34,172 nt of DNA from Hespellia sp. (GCA_028689735.1 JAQVCP010000030.1:1-34172); one strand, 5' to 3'. Shown: positions 21,284 to 29,402, counted from the stretch's first letter. A program made the numbers and translations. Notes: generated from the letters alone by a model not told the origin.

Positions 21284-23575
21284 ATGATTAAATTATACGA
21301 TAATGGTGCCTATCTTCTGAATGGCACAGAGATCGTGGAAGATACATCCGAAGCATCTCAGGTGCTGAGTGGAAAGGGTATCACCACAGACAAGGCAGCG
21401 GCAGCGAAGAACACCATTGCCTACAGCATTTTAGAAGCTCATAATACATCAGGGAATATGGAGCGGCTTCAGATTAAGTTTGATACGCTGACTTCCCATG
21501 ATATCACGTTTGTCGGTATCATCCAGACAGCAAGAGCTTCAGGCCTTGAGAAGTTCCCGATTCCTTATGTTTTAACCAACTGTCACAACTCACTCTGTGC
21601 GGTAGGCGGAACGATTAATGAAGATGACCACATGTTTGGCCTGACTTGTGCAAAAAAATATGGCGGTGTTTATGTACCACCTCATCAGGCAGTTATTCAT
21701 CAGTATGCCCGCGAGATGCTCAGCGGCGGCGGAAAGATGATTCTCGGTTCTGACAGCCATACCCGTTACGGAGCCCTCGGAACAATGGCGATGGGTGAAG
21801 GCGGACCAGAGCTTGTAAAACAACTGCTCAAGAAGACTTACGATATTAAGATGCCGGGAGTTGTCGGAATCTATCTGGACGGTGAGCCAATGAAAGGTGT
21901 AGGTCCTCAGGACGTTGCACTGGCAATCATCGGGGCAACATTTGGCTGTGGATATGTCAACAACAAAGTCATGGAATTCGTGGGACCGGGAGTAGAAAAG
22001 CTGACTGCTGACTTCCGTATCGGAATTGATGTTATGACAACAGAAACAACCTGCCTTTCTTCTATCTGGAAGACCGATGAGAAAATCAAGGAATTCTATG
22101 ACATTCACGGAAGAAGCGCAGATTACAAGGAGTTAGCACCTGGTGCAGTAGCCTACTATGATGGCATGGTTTATGTGAACCTAAGCGAGATCAAACCAAT
22201 GATTGCAATGCCATTCCACCCAAGCAATGTCTACACGATCGATGAAGTAAATGCGAATCTCGCTGACATATTGCATGATGTAGAGCAGAAGGCTCTTGTA
22301 AGTCTTGACGGAGCAGTAGATTACTCTCTTCAGGACAAGATCGTGAATGGAAAATTATACGTAGAACAGGGAATCATCGCGGGCTGTGCCGGTGGTGGAT
22401 TTGAAAATATCTGTGCAGCAGCCGACATCATCCGCGGAAAGAACATTGGTTCCGATGAATTTACATTCAGCGTATATCCAGCAAGTACACCGATTTACAT
22501 GGAACTTGTGAAAAATGGAGCGGTTGCAGACCTTATGGCAGCAGGTACCATCGTCAAGACCGCATTCTGTGGACCTTGTTTTGGTGCTGGAGATACACCT
22601 GCCAACAATGCATTTAGTATCCGTCATTCCACAAGAAACTTCCCGAACAGAGAAGGTTCTAAGCTCCAGAACGGACAGATTTCATCCGTTGCACTTATGG
22701 ACGCCCGCTCCATTGCGGCAACCGCAGCGAACAAAGGATTCCTTACATCTGCAACAGACCTTGATGTGGAGTACACTGGAGAGAAATATTTCTTCGATAA
22801 GAGCATTTATGAGAACCGCGTCTTTGACAGCCACGGCGTAGCAGATTCAGGCGTGGAAGTCAAATTCGGACCGAATATCAAGGACTGGCCTGCAATGTCA
22901 GCGCTTCCAGAGAACCTGATCGTAAAAGTTGTATCCGAGATTCATGACCCGGTAACGACAACAGACGAACTCATTCCATCCGGAGAGACTTCATCTTACC
23001 GCTCGAATCCACTTGGACTTGCGGAATTTACATTGTCCAGAAAGGATCCTTCATACGTAGGAAAAGCAAAAGCAATCCAGAAAGCTCAGAAAGCAATCGA
23101 AGCAGATGAGTGCCCACTGGATGCAGTAGAAGAACTGAGACCGATTATGGCTAAGATCAACGAAACCTTCCCGGAAGCAGGCAGAGGGAACATTGGAGTA
23201 GGAAGTACGATCTTCGCAGTAAAACCGGGAGACGGCTCCGCACGTGAGCAGGCAGCATCCTGCCAGAAGGTTCTCGGCGGCTGGGCCAACATTGCCAACG
23301 AGTATGCAACCAAGCGCTACCGTTCCAACCTCATCAACTGGGGGATGCTTCCATTCCTTACATCAGAGGATGACAAAGCACTTTCCTTTGCAAATGGAGA
23401 TTACATTTTCGTACCGGATGTGAGAAAAGCAGTAGAAGAGAAGGCGGAAGTGATTAAGGCTTATGTTGTGAAAGAAGACGGAATGAAGGAAATGGATCTC
23501 AGACTTGGTGATCTTACAGATGCTGAGAGGGAGATTATCCTGAAGGGATGTCTGATCAATTATTATAGAGGGTAA
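21284..23575 (+). CDS. Aconitase-family hydratase
   Basis: A 763-residue protein of the aconitase superfamily, of the long single-chain 'hydratase' (YbhJ-like) kind. Iron-sulfur ligands are C368 (IIAGCAGGG) and C429/C432 (FCGPCFGAG). The substrate motif [12 protein letters not shown] is at 155-166, and the swivel domain with [18 protein letters not shown] lies near the C terminus. Canonical aconitase converts citrate and isocitrate; substrates of this subgroup are less certain. ATG 21284 has AGGAGG at 21269-21274; an upstream start would add ten atypical residues. The labile cluster fits an anaerobe. It is monocistronic behind two promoters. Confidence 0.9.
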   Translation: MIKLYDNGAYLLNGTEIVEDTSEASQVLSGKGITTDKAAAAKNTIAYSILEAHNTSGNMERLQIKFDTLTSHDITFVGIIQTARASGLEKFPIPYVLTNCHNSLCAVGGTINEDDHMFGLTCAKKYGGVYVPPHQAVIHQYAREMLSGGGKMILGSDSHTRYGALGTMAMGEGGPELVKQLLKKTYDIKMPGVVGIYLDGEPMKGVGPQDVALAIIGATFGCGYVNNKVMEFVGPGVEKLTADFRIGIDVMTTETTCLSSIWKTDEKIKEFYDIHGRSADYKELAPGAVAYYDGMVYVNLSEIKPMIAMPFHPSNVYTIDEVNANLADILHDVEQKALVSLDGAVDYSLQDKIVNGKLYVEQGIIAGCAGGGFENICAAADIIRGKNIGSDEFTFSVYPASTPIYMELVKNGAVADLMAAGTIVKTAFCGPCFGAGDTPANNAFSIRHSTRNFPNREGSKLQNGQISSVALMDARSIAATAANKGFLTSATDLDVEYTGEKYFFDKSIYENRVFDSHGVADSGVEVKFGPNIKDWPAMSALPENLIVKVVSEIHDPVTTTDELIPSGETSSYRSNPLGLAEFTLSRKDPSYVGKAKAIQKAQKAIEADECPLDAVEELRPIMAKINETFPEAGRGNIGVGSTIFAVKPGDGSAREQAASCQKVLGGWANIANEYATKRYRSNLINWGMLPFLTSEDDKALSFANGDYIFVPDVRKAVEEKAEVIKAYVVKEDGMKEMDLRLGDLTDAEREIILKGCLINYYRG

Positions 23576-23647
23576 TTTAGTGAAATTGGAAGTTGAAAGG
23601 TCCGTGGACTGCAGCGCGGGCTTTTCCGACTGTCATATTTCTCTAAA

Positions 23648-23790
23648 CAGCAGTAAATAAAAAAGCGAGTTTTTACAGGAACTGACCAGAGTCGCTGTGC
23701 AATCTGATGATTACACAGTTCTGCCAGTTCTGGATTTTTGCGGAGTGCACAAATCCATCCTGTAAAAACTTGCTTTTTTAATAACTGCTG
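23648..23790. repeat. 143-bp inverted-repeat element: MITE-like or bidirectional terminator
   Basis: Arms 23648-23680 and 23758-23790 pair over 33 positions with two mismatches and one G-U. Each arm carries an A or T hexamer, so each strand could terminate a converging transcript (hydratase from the left, rubrerythrin from the right). The 77-base interior folds again (CTGTGCAATC with GATTACACAG). CTAA occurs next to both ends and could be a target duplication. The rest of the gap 23576-23925 shows no convincing gene; a small hairpin lies near 23852-23871. Confidence 0.8.
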
Positions 23791-23925
23791 CTAAGCTCAT
23801 ATGAATGTCGCAAAGTCCCGCTCCGTAATTCGCAGTTCACTCATTCCAATGCTTTCAATTTTTGACTGAAAGAGTGGAAAGTACAAAGATGGACCCTAAT
23901 GCTCAATCCTCTGCCAAATCAAAAA

Positions 23926-24462
23926 TTAATAATTCTCAACTTTTCTTTCGAAGTAAGCCTTAGGATGTGCACAAACCGGACATTCGTCTGGAGCCTCATT
24001 TCCTTCATAGATGTATCCACAGTTACCACATTTCCAACCAAGAGGAGCATCATCTTTGAAAGTCTTACCAGCCTGGTAGCTTGCTAATAACTTGTTGTAA
24101 CGAGCCTCGTGAGAAGCCTCAACTTCAGCTACGCCGCGGAATTTCTCAGCTAACTCTGTGAAGCCTTCTTCATCAGCTTCCTCAGCCATACGCTTGTACA
24201 TCTCTGTCCATTCTTCGCGCTCACCAGCTGCTGCATCTGTAAGGTTTTCCTCTACAGTACCGATTCCGTGGAATTCTTTGAACCACATCTTAGCATGCTC
24301 TTTTTCCTGTCCAGCTGTCTCTTCGAAGATGTTAGACATCTGTACGAATCCAGCTTTTTTTGCTGCAGAAGCATAATATGTATATTTGTTACGAGCCTGA
24401 GATTCTCCGGCAAATGCTTCCATTAAGTTCTTTTCTGTTTTAGTTCCTGCGTACTTTGACAT
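23926..24462 (-). CDS. rbr: Rubrerythrin
   Basis: A 178-residue classic rubrerythrin: an N-terminal ferritin-like diiron domain with ligand motifs E20, E53xxH56, E94/E97 and E115xxH118, then a C-terminal rubredoxin domain with C145xxC148 and C161xxC164. It reduces hydrogen peroxide to water with electrons from rubredoxin or NADH oxidoreductases in the cytoplasm of anaerobes. ATG 24462 has AGGAGG upstream. It has its own promoter (24509-24537) and belongs to the peroxide cluster with reverse rubrerythrin and PerR. Confidence 0.96.
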   Translation of the reverse strand: MSKYAGTKTEKNLMEAFAGESQARNKYTYYASAAKKAGFVQMSNIFEETAGQEKEHAKMWFKEFHGIGTVEENLTDAAAGEREEWTEMYKRMAEEADEEGFTELAEKFRGVAEVEASHEARYNKLLASYQAGKTFKDDAPLGWKCGNCGYIYEGNEAPDECPVCAHPKAYFERKVENY

Positions 24463-24508
24463 TTTTTATACCTCCTAAATGAATCCGGTTGATTGGTTAC
24501 TAATTAAT

Positions 24509-24537
24509 ATTATACTTGTCTGTGACATGAAAAGCAA
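24509..24537 (-). promoter_or_regulatory. Promoter of rbr
   Basis: On the minus strand TTGCTT (24532-24537), a 17-base spacer and TATAAT (24509-24514). The AT-rich bases around the -10 include ATTATA on the plus strand, one half of a PerR-type box; the other half is poor. Confidence 0.65.
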
Positions 24538-24626
24538 TCATTGAGCTATAATGTTGCATCATTTTGATGGAAGTGAATTATGAAGAAAATAAAAATCCAT
24601 CGAATCGTTGCTTATTATAGTCTGGT

Positions 24627-24669
24627 AAGAAAAATGGTTATATAAGAAACTAAATTCCTACATAACCAT
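24627..24669 (-). terminator. Terminator of the reverse rubrerythrin gene
   Basis: A 15-bp fully paired stem (24634-24648 with 24655-24669, two G-U) and a 6-base loop; on the minus strand it is followed by TTTTTCTT. Confidence 0.85.
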
Positions 24670-24727
24670 CCCTGCAAGGCCATATTAATGATTCATAGAG
24701 AAAACTAAAGTTTCTCTCATGGAAATC

Positions 24728-25273
24728 TTAGCCAAAGTATCTCTTAAGAAGTCCTTCAAATGCTTTTCCGTGACGAGCTTCGTCTCTAGCCATCTCATGT
24801 ACTGTATCATGGATTGCGTCAAGGTTTGCAGCTTTTGCACGTTTTGCAAGGTCAAACTTACCAGCTGTAGCGCCATTCTCAGCGTCTACACGCATCTCAA
24901 GGTTTTTCTTTGTGCTGTCTGTTACAACTTCGCCTAATAACTCAGCAAATTTTGCAGCATGTTCTGCCTCTTCGTAAGCAGCTTTTTCCCAGTAAAGACC
25001 GATTTCCGGATATCCTTCTCTATGAGCAACTCTTGCCATCGCAAGGTACATACCAACTTCTGAACATTCTCCTTCAAAGTTTGCTCTAAGATCGCAAAGA
25101 ATGTCTTCGCTAACACCCTTAGCAACACCTACAACGTGCTCTGCAGCCCAAACTTTTTCTCCTTCAGCCTGCTCTGTAAACTTTTCTGCTCCAACTCCAC
25201 ACTGAGGACATTTCTCTGGTGCTGCATCTCCCTCATAAACGTAACCACATACTGAACATACAAATTTTTTCAT
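24728..25273 (-). CDS. Reverse rubrerythrin (N-terminal rubredoxin, C-terminal diiron domain)
   Basis: 181 residues with domain order opposite to classic rubrerythrin. The rubredoxin domain is first (C6xxC9 and C22xxC25), then a ferritin-like diiron domain with [12 protein letters not shown] and [13 protein letters not shown] ligand motifs. Its relatives in Clostridium acetobutylicum act as NADH-dependent peroxide/oxygen reductases and are strongly derepressed when PerR is lost. ATG 25273 has AAGGAGA nine bases upstream. It lies 91 bases after perR with only a weak hairpin between, so partial read-through from perR is likely. Confidence 0.93.
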   Translation of the reverse strand: MKKFVCSVCGYVYEGDAAPEKCPQCGVGAEKFTEQAEGEKVWAAEHVVGVAKGVSEDILCDLRANFEGECSEVGMYLAMARVAHREGYPEIGLYWEKAAYEEAEHAAKFAELLGEVVTDSTKKNLEMRVDAENGATAGKFDLAKRAKAANLDAIHDTVHEMARDEARHGKAFEGLLKRYFG

Positions 25274-25323
25274 AATTATAAATCTCCTTTTCTTTTTTGT
25301 TTTAATTAGTTTTATTTTGAACG

Positions 25324-25344
25324 CTGCCGGTCATTGGCCGGCAG
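25324..25344 (-). terminator. Hairpin between perR and reverse rubrerythrin, possible attenuator
   Basis: CTGCCGG (25324-25330) pairs with CCGGCAG (25338-25344), extended by two inner pairs. On the minus strand no T run follows, so it may only partly stop perR transcripts. Confidence 0.45.
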
Positions 25345-25364
25345 GGTCAAATGCGTCTCCTGAA

Positions 25365-25754
25365 TTATGACTTCTCGATACAGTCTGCACAGGTGCCATA
25401 GAAAATGATACTGTGTGACTCGATAATTCCGTCAAAATTCTTTGCAGCTGTTTCATTGATATGACTAATATCTTCCATATCCAAATCAATTACTTTTCCA
25501 CACTTTGTACATAAGAAATGATTGTGTGGATTGGTCCTTCCATCAAACCGGTCTCCGCCATTCGGTGTTGCAATTTTAATTGCCTCGCCCATATCTGCCA
25601 AAAGGTTCAGGTTGCGGTAGACTGTTCCTAAACTAATGCTAGGAAATTCTTCCTTTACATGGAGATAAACCATGTCGGCTGTCGGATGATCATAAGTGGT
25701 GGCTAGATACTGTTTGATGGATTCTCGTTGTCTGCTGTATTTTAATGCTGCCAA
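25365..25754 (-). CDS. perR: PerR-type peroxide-sensing repressor (Fur family), TTG start
   Basis: A 129-residue Fur-family regulator: winged helix with HPTADMVYLHVKEEFPSISLGTVYRNLNLL (23-52), then a dimer domain with the structural zinc site C82xxC85 and C122xxC125. Regulatory metal ligands H32, D71, H77 and H79 are present, and the residue that separates PerR from Fur is Asp (D90 in CGKVIDLD). The start is a TTG at 25754 with AAAGGAGG seven bases upstream; no ATG is available nearby, and a TTG at 25772 would lie within the ribosome site. Placed with two rubrerythrins, it is probably their repressor. Confidence 0.9.
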   Translation of the reverse strand: MAALKYSRQRESIKQYLATTYDHPTADMVYLHVKEEFPSISLGTVYRNLNLLADMGEAIKIATPNGGDRFDGRTNPHNHFLCTKCGKVIDLDMEDISHINETAAKNFDGIIESHSIIFYGTCADCIEKS

Positions 25755-25872
25755 TGGGAATCCTCCTTTCAAATACTATTCCGATCTATCCAATCGGAAC
25801 GTGTGTGCATCCCGTTCGGACAAAGTCCAAATAGTGAGGAATGCGTTACATATCAATAACGATAACAGTTAC

Positions 25873-25908
25873 TATAATCAATATATACCTACTTACTTAA
25901 AATGTCAA
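25873..25908 (-). promoter_or_regulatory. perR promoter with PerR-like box
   Basis: On the minus strand TTGACA (25903-25908), a 17-base spacer and TATATT (25880-25885). TATATTGATTATA (25873-25885) differs by one base from the PerR core TATAATNATTATA and overlaps the -10, consistent with autorepression. The ~120-base leader has a hairpin TTCCGAT/ATCGGAA (25779-25799). Confidence 0.65.
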
Positions 25909-26158
25909 CAGTAAAATCAAAAAAATGAAAAAAATCTTTTTTATATTTATCCGAGTTTGGTTGTCCATAAGCAGATGTATGCTATCCGAAACAAATTTGG
26001 ATAAAGTAATTGTATATCTGATTTGTTAAAAAAGCATGAACATGTGATTAGAATTTGAAAAAATGTTTATGATATAGTTGTACTCATTTCTGCGATGAAA
26101 GTGTTTTGAGATGGGGACAGGGTATGGATTGGATTCTTTATATTAGGAAGAGAGTGGC
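25909..26158. other. AT-rich gap with a repeated 13-mer
   Basis: Between the divergent perR promoter and the small ORF at 26159. It contains GATGGGGACAGGG (26110-26122), identical to the arm of the hairpin at 21182. No gene, RNA or clear promoter was recognised. Confidence 0.5.
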
Positions 26159-26386
26159 ATGAATGAAATAAAAAGGAACAGAATGATACATAATTTATGG
26201 CACATAATAACTTTACCAAAGAAATGTTACAAAAAAGTTAAAAGATATTTTGATGAAAAAGAAGTTTATGAAAACGTTATAATAACAGAAAAGCCTTATA
26301 AAATGGGAGATTGTCGATGCATGTCGACAACTTCCCAAGTGATAAGGTTGACAAAAATAAGGAGAGTTGATATAATTGCAATGTAA
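26159..26386 (+). CDS. Possible small basic protein, unknown
   Basis: 75 codons with AGGAAGAGAG upstream. The first ~50 residues are basic and plausible as protein (IKRNRMIHNLWHIITLPKKCYKKVKRYF), but the end runs through a hairpin (26305-26336) and a consensus promoter (26348-26376). It resembles nothing I know and may be a chance frame. Confidence 0.3.
   Translation: MNEIKRNRMIHNLWHIITLPKKCYKKVKRYFDEKEVYENVIITEKPYKMGDCRCMSTTSQVIRLTKIRRVDIIAM
26305..26336 (+). repeat. Hairpin with TTGTCGA/TCGACAA arms
   Basis: TTGTCGA (26311-26317) and TCGACAA (26324-26330) form a perfect inner stem that continues as GGGA/TCCC with one mismatch. It lies ~12 bases upstream of the -35 box of the NlpC/P60 promoter and has no T tract. 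The half-site TGTCGA resembles a Spo0A box core. Confidence 0.6.
26348..26376 (+). promoter_or_regulatory. Consensus promoter of the NlpC/P60 gene
   Basis: TTGACA (26348-26353), a 17-base spacer and TATAAT (26371-26376): a perfect housekeeping match. Transcription should start near 26383, giving a ~73-base leader. Confidence 0.9.
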
Positions 26387-26412
26387 TAAATAGTTAACAA
26401 TTATGTAACATT

Positions 26413-26454
26413 TAAAACTTCCTACAAAAGATAAAGATACAAAAGGAGGTTTTA
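26413..26454 (+). promoter_or_regulatory. Leader hairpin that pairs with the Shine-Dalgarno
   Basis: AAAACTTCCT (26414-26423) pairs over all ten positions (one G-U) with AGGAGGTTTT (26444-26453), plus T26413-A26454. The loop is 20 A-rich bases. The stem covers the whole ribosome site of the gene at 26456. Confidence 0.6.
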
Positions 26455-26455
26455 T

Positions 26456-27550
26456 ATGAAAGCAACATGTATTAGACAGAGACTTATTATTTCCGCTTTG
26501 GCGGGAGCTTTTATGATTCCGGGGAGTGCAGGAGTTGTGTATGCAGCAGAGGAATCTGCTGAATTGCCATCTGCAGGAATCGAAGCAGTATTAGATAGTT
26601 GTTACCAATCAGGGACTCAGCATGATATTGAATATTATCTGGGAACCGAAGATCAGGGTGAGTATTCAGATATGGCATTTGCGAATGTAAGCGATTTTGC
26701 TTATATAAGAAGTGCTCCAAGTGAAAGCAGTGAATGGATTGGAAAGTTATATGCTGGTACGTCGGCAAAGGTACTTGATACTATGGGGACGTGGTCGCAG
26801 ATAACTTCCGGACCCGTTACTGGTTATGTACAATCAGATCAATTATATACCGGGGGCGCGGCGAGAGAATATGCCGACCTGAACAACAGCCAGATGGCAA
26901 CGGTAACTGCGTATGTGTTGAATGTCCGAGATGGACAGAGCACAGATTATAATATCCTGACACAGATTATGATGGATGAGCAGTATCCAATTACCGGAGA
27001 AGCAGTTGAGGGCTGGTATCCGGTCCAGGTGGGCGAGATCGCCGGTTGGGTTTCCGGTGAGTATATTACAATAGATTCCACATATACTTATGCGGAATCA
27101 AAAGATGAAGAAGCACAGCGTCTTGCTCAGGAAGAGGCTGAGGCAGCAGAGGCAAAAGCTCAGGAAGAGGAAGAAGCCGCCGCCGCAGAAGCTGCGGCAC
27201 AGGTGAGCAGCAGCGGTCAGGCAGTGATAGATTTTGCCTGTCAGTTCATTGGGAATCCCTATGTATGGGGAGGCACAAGCCTGACAGACGGAGCGGACTG
27301 CTCCGGATTTATCCAGTCTGTATATGCCAATTTTGGCGTGGAGCTTCCGAGAACATCCGGAGAGATGCGCAGCGCGGGTTATGAAGTAAGCTACGAAGAA
27401 GCACAGCCAGGTGACATCATATGCTATGAAGGTCATGTGGGTCTTTATATGGGGGATGGAACCATTGTCAACGCAATCGATTCCGACCATGGAATTGGAA
27501 TTTCCAACGCAACATTTACCAATATTATTACGATCAGAAGAATGTTTTAA
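26456..27550 (+). CDS. Secreted cell-wall hydrolase: two SH3-like domains and NlpC/P60
   Basis: 364 residues. A signal peptide covers 1-30 with cleavage likely after VYA. Two bacterial SH3-like domains follow (about 75-132 with DFAYIRSAPSE, and 147-206 with YVLNVRDGQST). An Ala/Glu-rich coiled linker (about 217-250) leads to a C-terminal NlpC/P60 peptidase (253-364) with catalytic Cys282 (GADCSGF), His327 (GHVGLY) and a polar third residue, probably Asn339. Such enzymes cut D-Glu-diaminopimelate bonds in wall peptides. Transcription is from a consensus promoter, with a strong ribosome site that may be masked in the leader; a terminator follows. Confidence 0.93.
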   Translation: MKATCIRQRLIISALAGAFMIPGSAGVVYAAEESAELPSAGIEAVLDSCYQSGTQHDIEYYLGTEDQGEYSDMAFANVSDFAYIRSAPSESSEWIGKLYAGTSAKVLDTMGTWSQITSGPVTGYVQSDQLYTGGAAREYADLNNSQMATVTAYVLNVRDGQSTDYNILTQIMMDEQYPITGEAVEGWYPVQVGEIAGWVSGEYITIDSTYTYAESKDEEAQRLAQEEAEAAEAKAQEEEEAAAAEAAAQVSSSGQAVIDFACQFIGNPYVWGGTSLTDGADCSGFIQSVYANFGVELPRTSGEMRSAGYEVSYEEAQPGDIICYEGHVGLYMGDGTIVNAIDSDHGIGISNATFTNIITIRRMF

Positions 27551-27562
27551 CCTCATCAAGGG

Positions 27563-27608
27563 AGTCCTTCCATTCAGTGCCAGGTGCATGAGAGTGGGAG
27601 GATTTTTT
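27563..27608 (+). terminator. Terminator of the NlpC/P60 gene
   Basis: A 13-bp stem (27563-27575 with 27592-27604, three G-U), followed by TTTTTT at 27603-27608. Confidence 0.75.
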
Positions 27609-27755
27609 AGCGTGAGCTGCATTCGTATTCGGATTCATTTGGATTTGACAATGCAAAAATTCTGAAAAATCAGCATAAACTGAAATTTAGAAATTTAGAA
27701 TTGAATTATCTAATGAACAAAGGTTCGGGCAAAATATGCCATGAGCAAAATGCAC

Positions 27756-27971
27756 AAATTTGTCGAAAACTTAAAAAAAATGTAAACAGGAAAAAAAAGG
27801 AGTTATTCTACTTATCCACATTAAAAATGCTAAAAAAGGTGGAAAAATCGGGATTTGGGGAAAGTTATCCACATTATCCACACCGAAACATGTGTTTTTG
27901 GTGAATTACTTTTTTGAAAAAAAGAACGAATGTTTTGTGTAGAAATAATGAAAAATGAAATTTGTCGAAAA
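27756..27971. other. AT-rich region with three DnaA boxes bracketed by two Spo0A-type boxes
   Basis: Perfect DnaA boxes TTATCCACA lie at 27812-27820, 27865-27873 and 27874-27882, all in one orientation; the last two abut without a spacer and the first is 53 bases away. A 14-base repeat, AAATTTGTCGAAAA, at 27756-27769 and 27958-27971 contains TTTGTCGAA, the Spo0A-box consensus. No dnaA, dnaN, rpmH or other gene lies in 27609-28177. It may be a DnaA-binding cluster, an origin-like site or a regulatory region. Confidence 0.7.
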
Positions 27972-28117
27972 AAAGAGGTAAAGATGTTGACAAATGAGAA
28001 GTAAAATTTTTGTAAAAATAGTACAATCAATTAAACTGTTGTTTTAGAATTATCAGAAAATTCAATTGGATAAAATTGAAGGAAGAAAGTGAAACAAAGC
28101 ACGGTAATATATTTAAG

Positions 28118-28146
28118 TTGATAAAAAGGGAAAACAGTAATATAAT
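28118..28146 (+). promoter_or_regulatory. Promoter of the DUF1858 gene
   Basis: TTGATA (28118-28123), a 17-base spacer and TATAAT (28141-28146), ~32 bases before the start codon. Confidence 0.7.
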
Positions 28147-28177
28147 AGAAAACACGAATAAAAAGGAGGAAATTATC

Positions 28178-28381
28178 ATGGCACAGATTTCAAAAGAAAC
28201 TACCATTGGGCAATTATTACAGGTTCATCCTGAGACTGCACCAATCCTTATGGAAATTGGAATGCATTGTCTTGGATGCCCATCTTCACAGGGAGAATCT
28301 CTGGAAGAAGCAGCAATGGTTCATGGCTTAGATGTGGACTTATTAGTTGAAAAGATCAACGCAAGTATTGCAGCACAATAA
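28178..28381 (+). CDS. DUF1858 / hybrid-cluster-associated redox disulfide protein
   Basis: A 67-residue protein of the DUF1858 family (PF08984, the ScdA N-terminal-like domain), also described as the hybrid-cluster-protein-associated disulfide domain. The hallmark is CLGCPSS with Cys31 and Cys34 after the helical segment [23 protein letters not shown]. The pair may carry electrons or bind a metal or cluster in nitrosative or redox stress; exact function is unproven. ATG 28178 has AAAGGAGGA seven bases upstream. It is monocistronic, ending in two successive hairpins. Confidence 0.9.
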   Translation: MAQISKETTIGQLLQVHPETAPILMEIGMHCLGCPSSQGESLEEAAMVHGLDVDLLVEKINASIAAQ

Positions 28382-28392
28382 AAAGTAACAAC

Positions 28393-28417
28393 GTCCTGTA
28401 CGCTCCGCGAACAGGAC
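28393..28417 (+). terminator. First 3' hairpin of the DUF1858 gene
   Basis: GTCCTGT/ACAGGAC with an inner CGC/GCG, followed by ATTATATTT. A weak terminator. Confidence 0.5.
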
Positions 28418-28429
28418 ATTATATTTAAT

Positions 28430-28476
28430 AAAAATGGACACAGGAAAGGCATTGGCCAACTCCTGTGTCCATTTTT
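28430..28476. terminator. Bidirectional terminator between the DUF1858 gene and mecA
   Basis: Perfect 16-bp arms (28430-28445 and 28461-28476), each beginning or ending with an A5/T5 tract, with an inner GGC/GCC. It can serve both convergent genes. Confidence 0.9.
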
Positions 28477-28527
28477 ATTGTTCTGGAAAGTTCTATTCAA
28501 AGCGTCTTTGACACTTTGGTGTTCCTG

Positions 28528-29241
28528 TTATACGGTTGCCAGTTTTTGAACTGCATTTGCCGAAATGGTAATCTCACAGTGTTCCTCCAGAAAAGCAAGG
28601 GTAGCACTGGATGCTTTGGCCAAAGAGCCATATTCGGTAAGCATGTTGCAAATTTTGTTAAATTCATTGTTCGTATGGTCGGACTGTGCCAGTGCCAGAA
28701 TATAAGTCTGGTTGGCAGTATCTCGATACAACGTGTTGGAGCCGGAATAAATCTCGGCCAGAAGCTGTGCGGCGGCAAGCACACTGTCAATATCTTCGAA
28801 AGTGAATAGCTTCACCATAAATGGAGCCGGACTTTCCTTCTTGGCAGGAGTAATATCTCCGGCAGCTTCCTTTACCTTGTTCAGGAGATCAAGAAATTCA
28901 TCTGCACCCTCAAGTTTGCTTAGTGGTTCCGCCATGTTGGAATCTGTATCATTCAGTGGAGTGAATTTGGAAAATCTTGTGTCAAGCTCTTCCGGATCCT
29001 CCACTTTCGTAATAATGAGTACCAGAGAATCCGCGGAAGCAGGAATCGCTTCTATCATCAATGGTATATCGTTGGCCTCAAATCCAAAATCGAAAGAGGC
29101 TTGCTGCATCATATCTCGAAACAGAGATTTGGCCTTCTCTGTGCCATAAGCCAGTTCACTGAGCTTCAAATGCCGATCGGCTAAATCCGCGTGTGTTAAC
29201 GTACAACGTATTTGATTGTCATTCAATTTTTCAATCTTCAT
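28528..29241 (-). CDS. mecA: Adaptor protein MecA
   Basis: A 237-residue MecA-family adaptor (PF05389). The N-terminal substrate-binding domain opens MKIEKLNDNQIRCTLTHADLADRHL and includes KAKSLFRDMMQQASFDFGFE. An acidic linker (about 95-140) leads to the C-terminal domain (MVKLFTFEDIDSVLAAAQLL ... LAEIYSGSNTLYRD), which binds ClpC in Bacillus. There MecA delivers ComK and ComS to ClpCP and dampens competence and sporulation signals; here the target is unknown. ATG 29241 has AAGGA upstream. It is transcribed alone toward the bidirectional terminator. Confidence 0.94.
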   Translation of the reverse strand: MKIEKLNDNQIRCTLTHADLADRHLKLSELAYGTEKAKSLFRDMMQQASFDFGFEANDIPLMIEAIPASADSLVLIITKVEDPEELDTRFSKFTPLNDTDSNMAEPLSKLEGADEFLDLLNKVKEAAGDITPAKKESPAPFMVKLFTFEDIDSVLAAAQLLAEIYSGSNTLYRDTANQTYILALAQSDHTNNEFNKICNMLTEYGSLAKASSATLAFLEEHCEITISANAVQKLATV

Positions 29242-29302
29242 ATTCTCACATCCTTTTCAATCAAATGGAAAGATATCTAAGCAGATACATTCTCTCACTA
29301 TT

Positions 29303-29331
29303 AGTATAAACAAAAATAAAATATATGTAAA
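29303..29331 (-). promoter_or_regulatory. mecA promoter
   Basis: On the minus strand TTTACA (29326-29331), a 17-base spacer and TATACT (29303-29308). Confidence 0.65.
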
Positions 29332-29373
29332 TAAGAATTCGCAAGATATATCTAAAGAAAAAATAAAAAGTGC

Positions 29374-29402
29374 TTGCAAATGCTTTCCTGAGTCCTTATA
29401 AT
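29374..29402 (+). promoter_or_regulatory. Rightward promoter with a long untranslated stretch
   Basis: TTGCAA (29374-29379), a 17-base spacer and TATAAT (29397-29402). The first plausible gene is ~360 bases downstream at 29768. The stretch between holds small hairpins (GTCAC/GTGAC, 29575-29587; GTTCT/AGAAC near 29544-29569) and no convincing protein. Confidence 0.55.

Noticed and set aside
23797-23844. Minus-strand 15-codon frame (MSELRITERDFATFI) in the gap before rbr
   Set aside because: It reads like protein but is far too short, has no ribosome site, and its upstream frame closes within ~27 codons. At most a remnant.
23990-24020. Near-match to a DnaA box (GTATCCACA) inside rbr
   Set aside because: Single site with one mismatch within a coding sequence; explained by codons of the rubredoxin domain.
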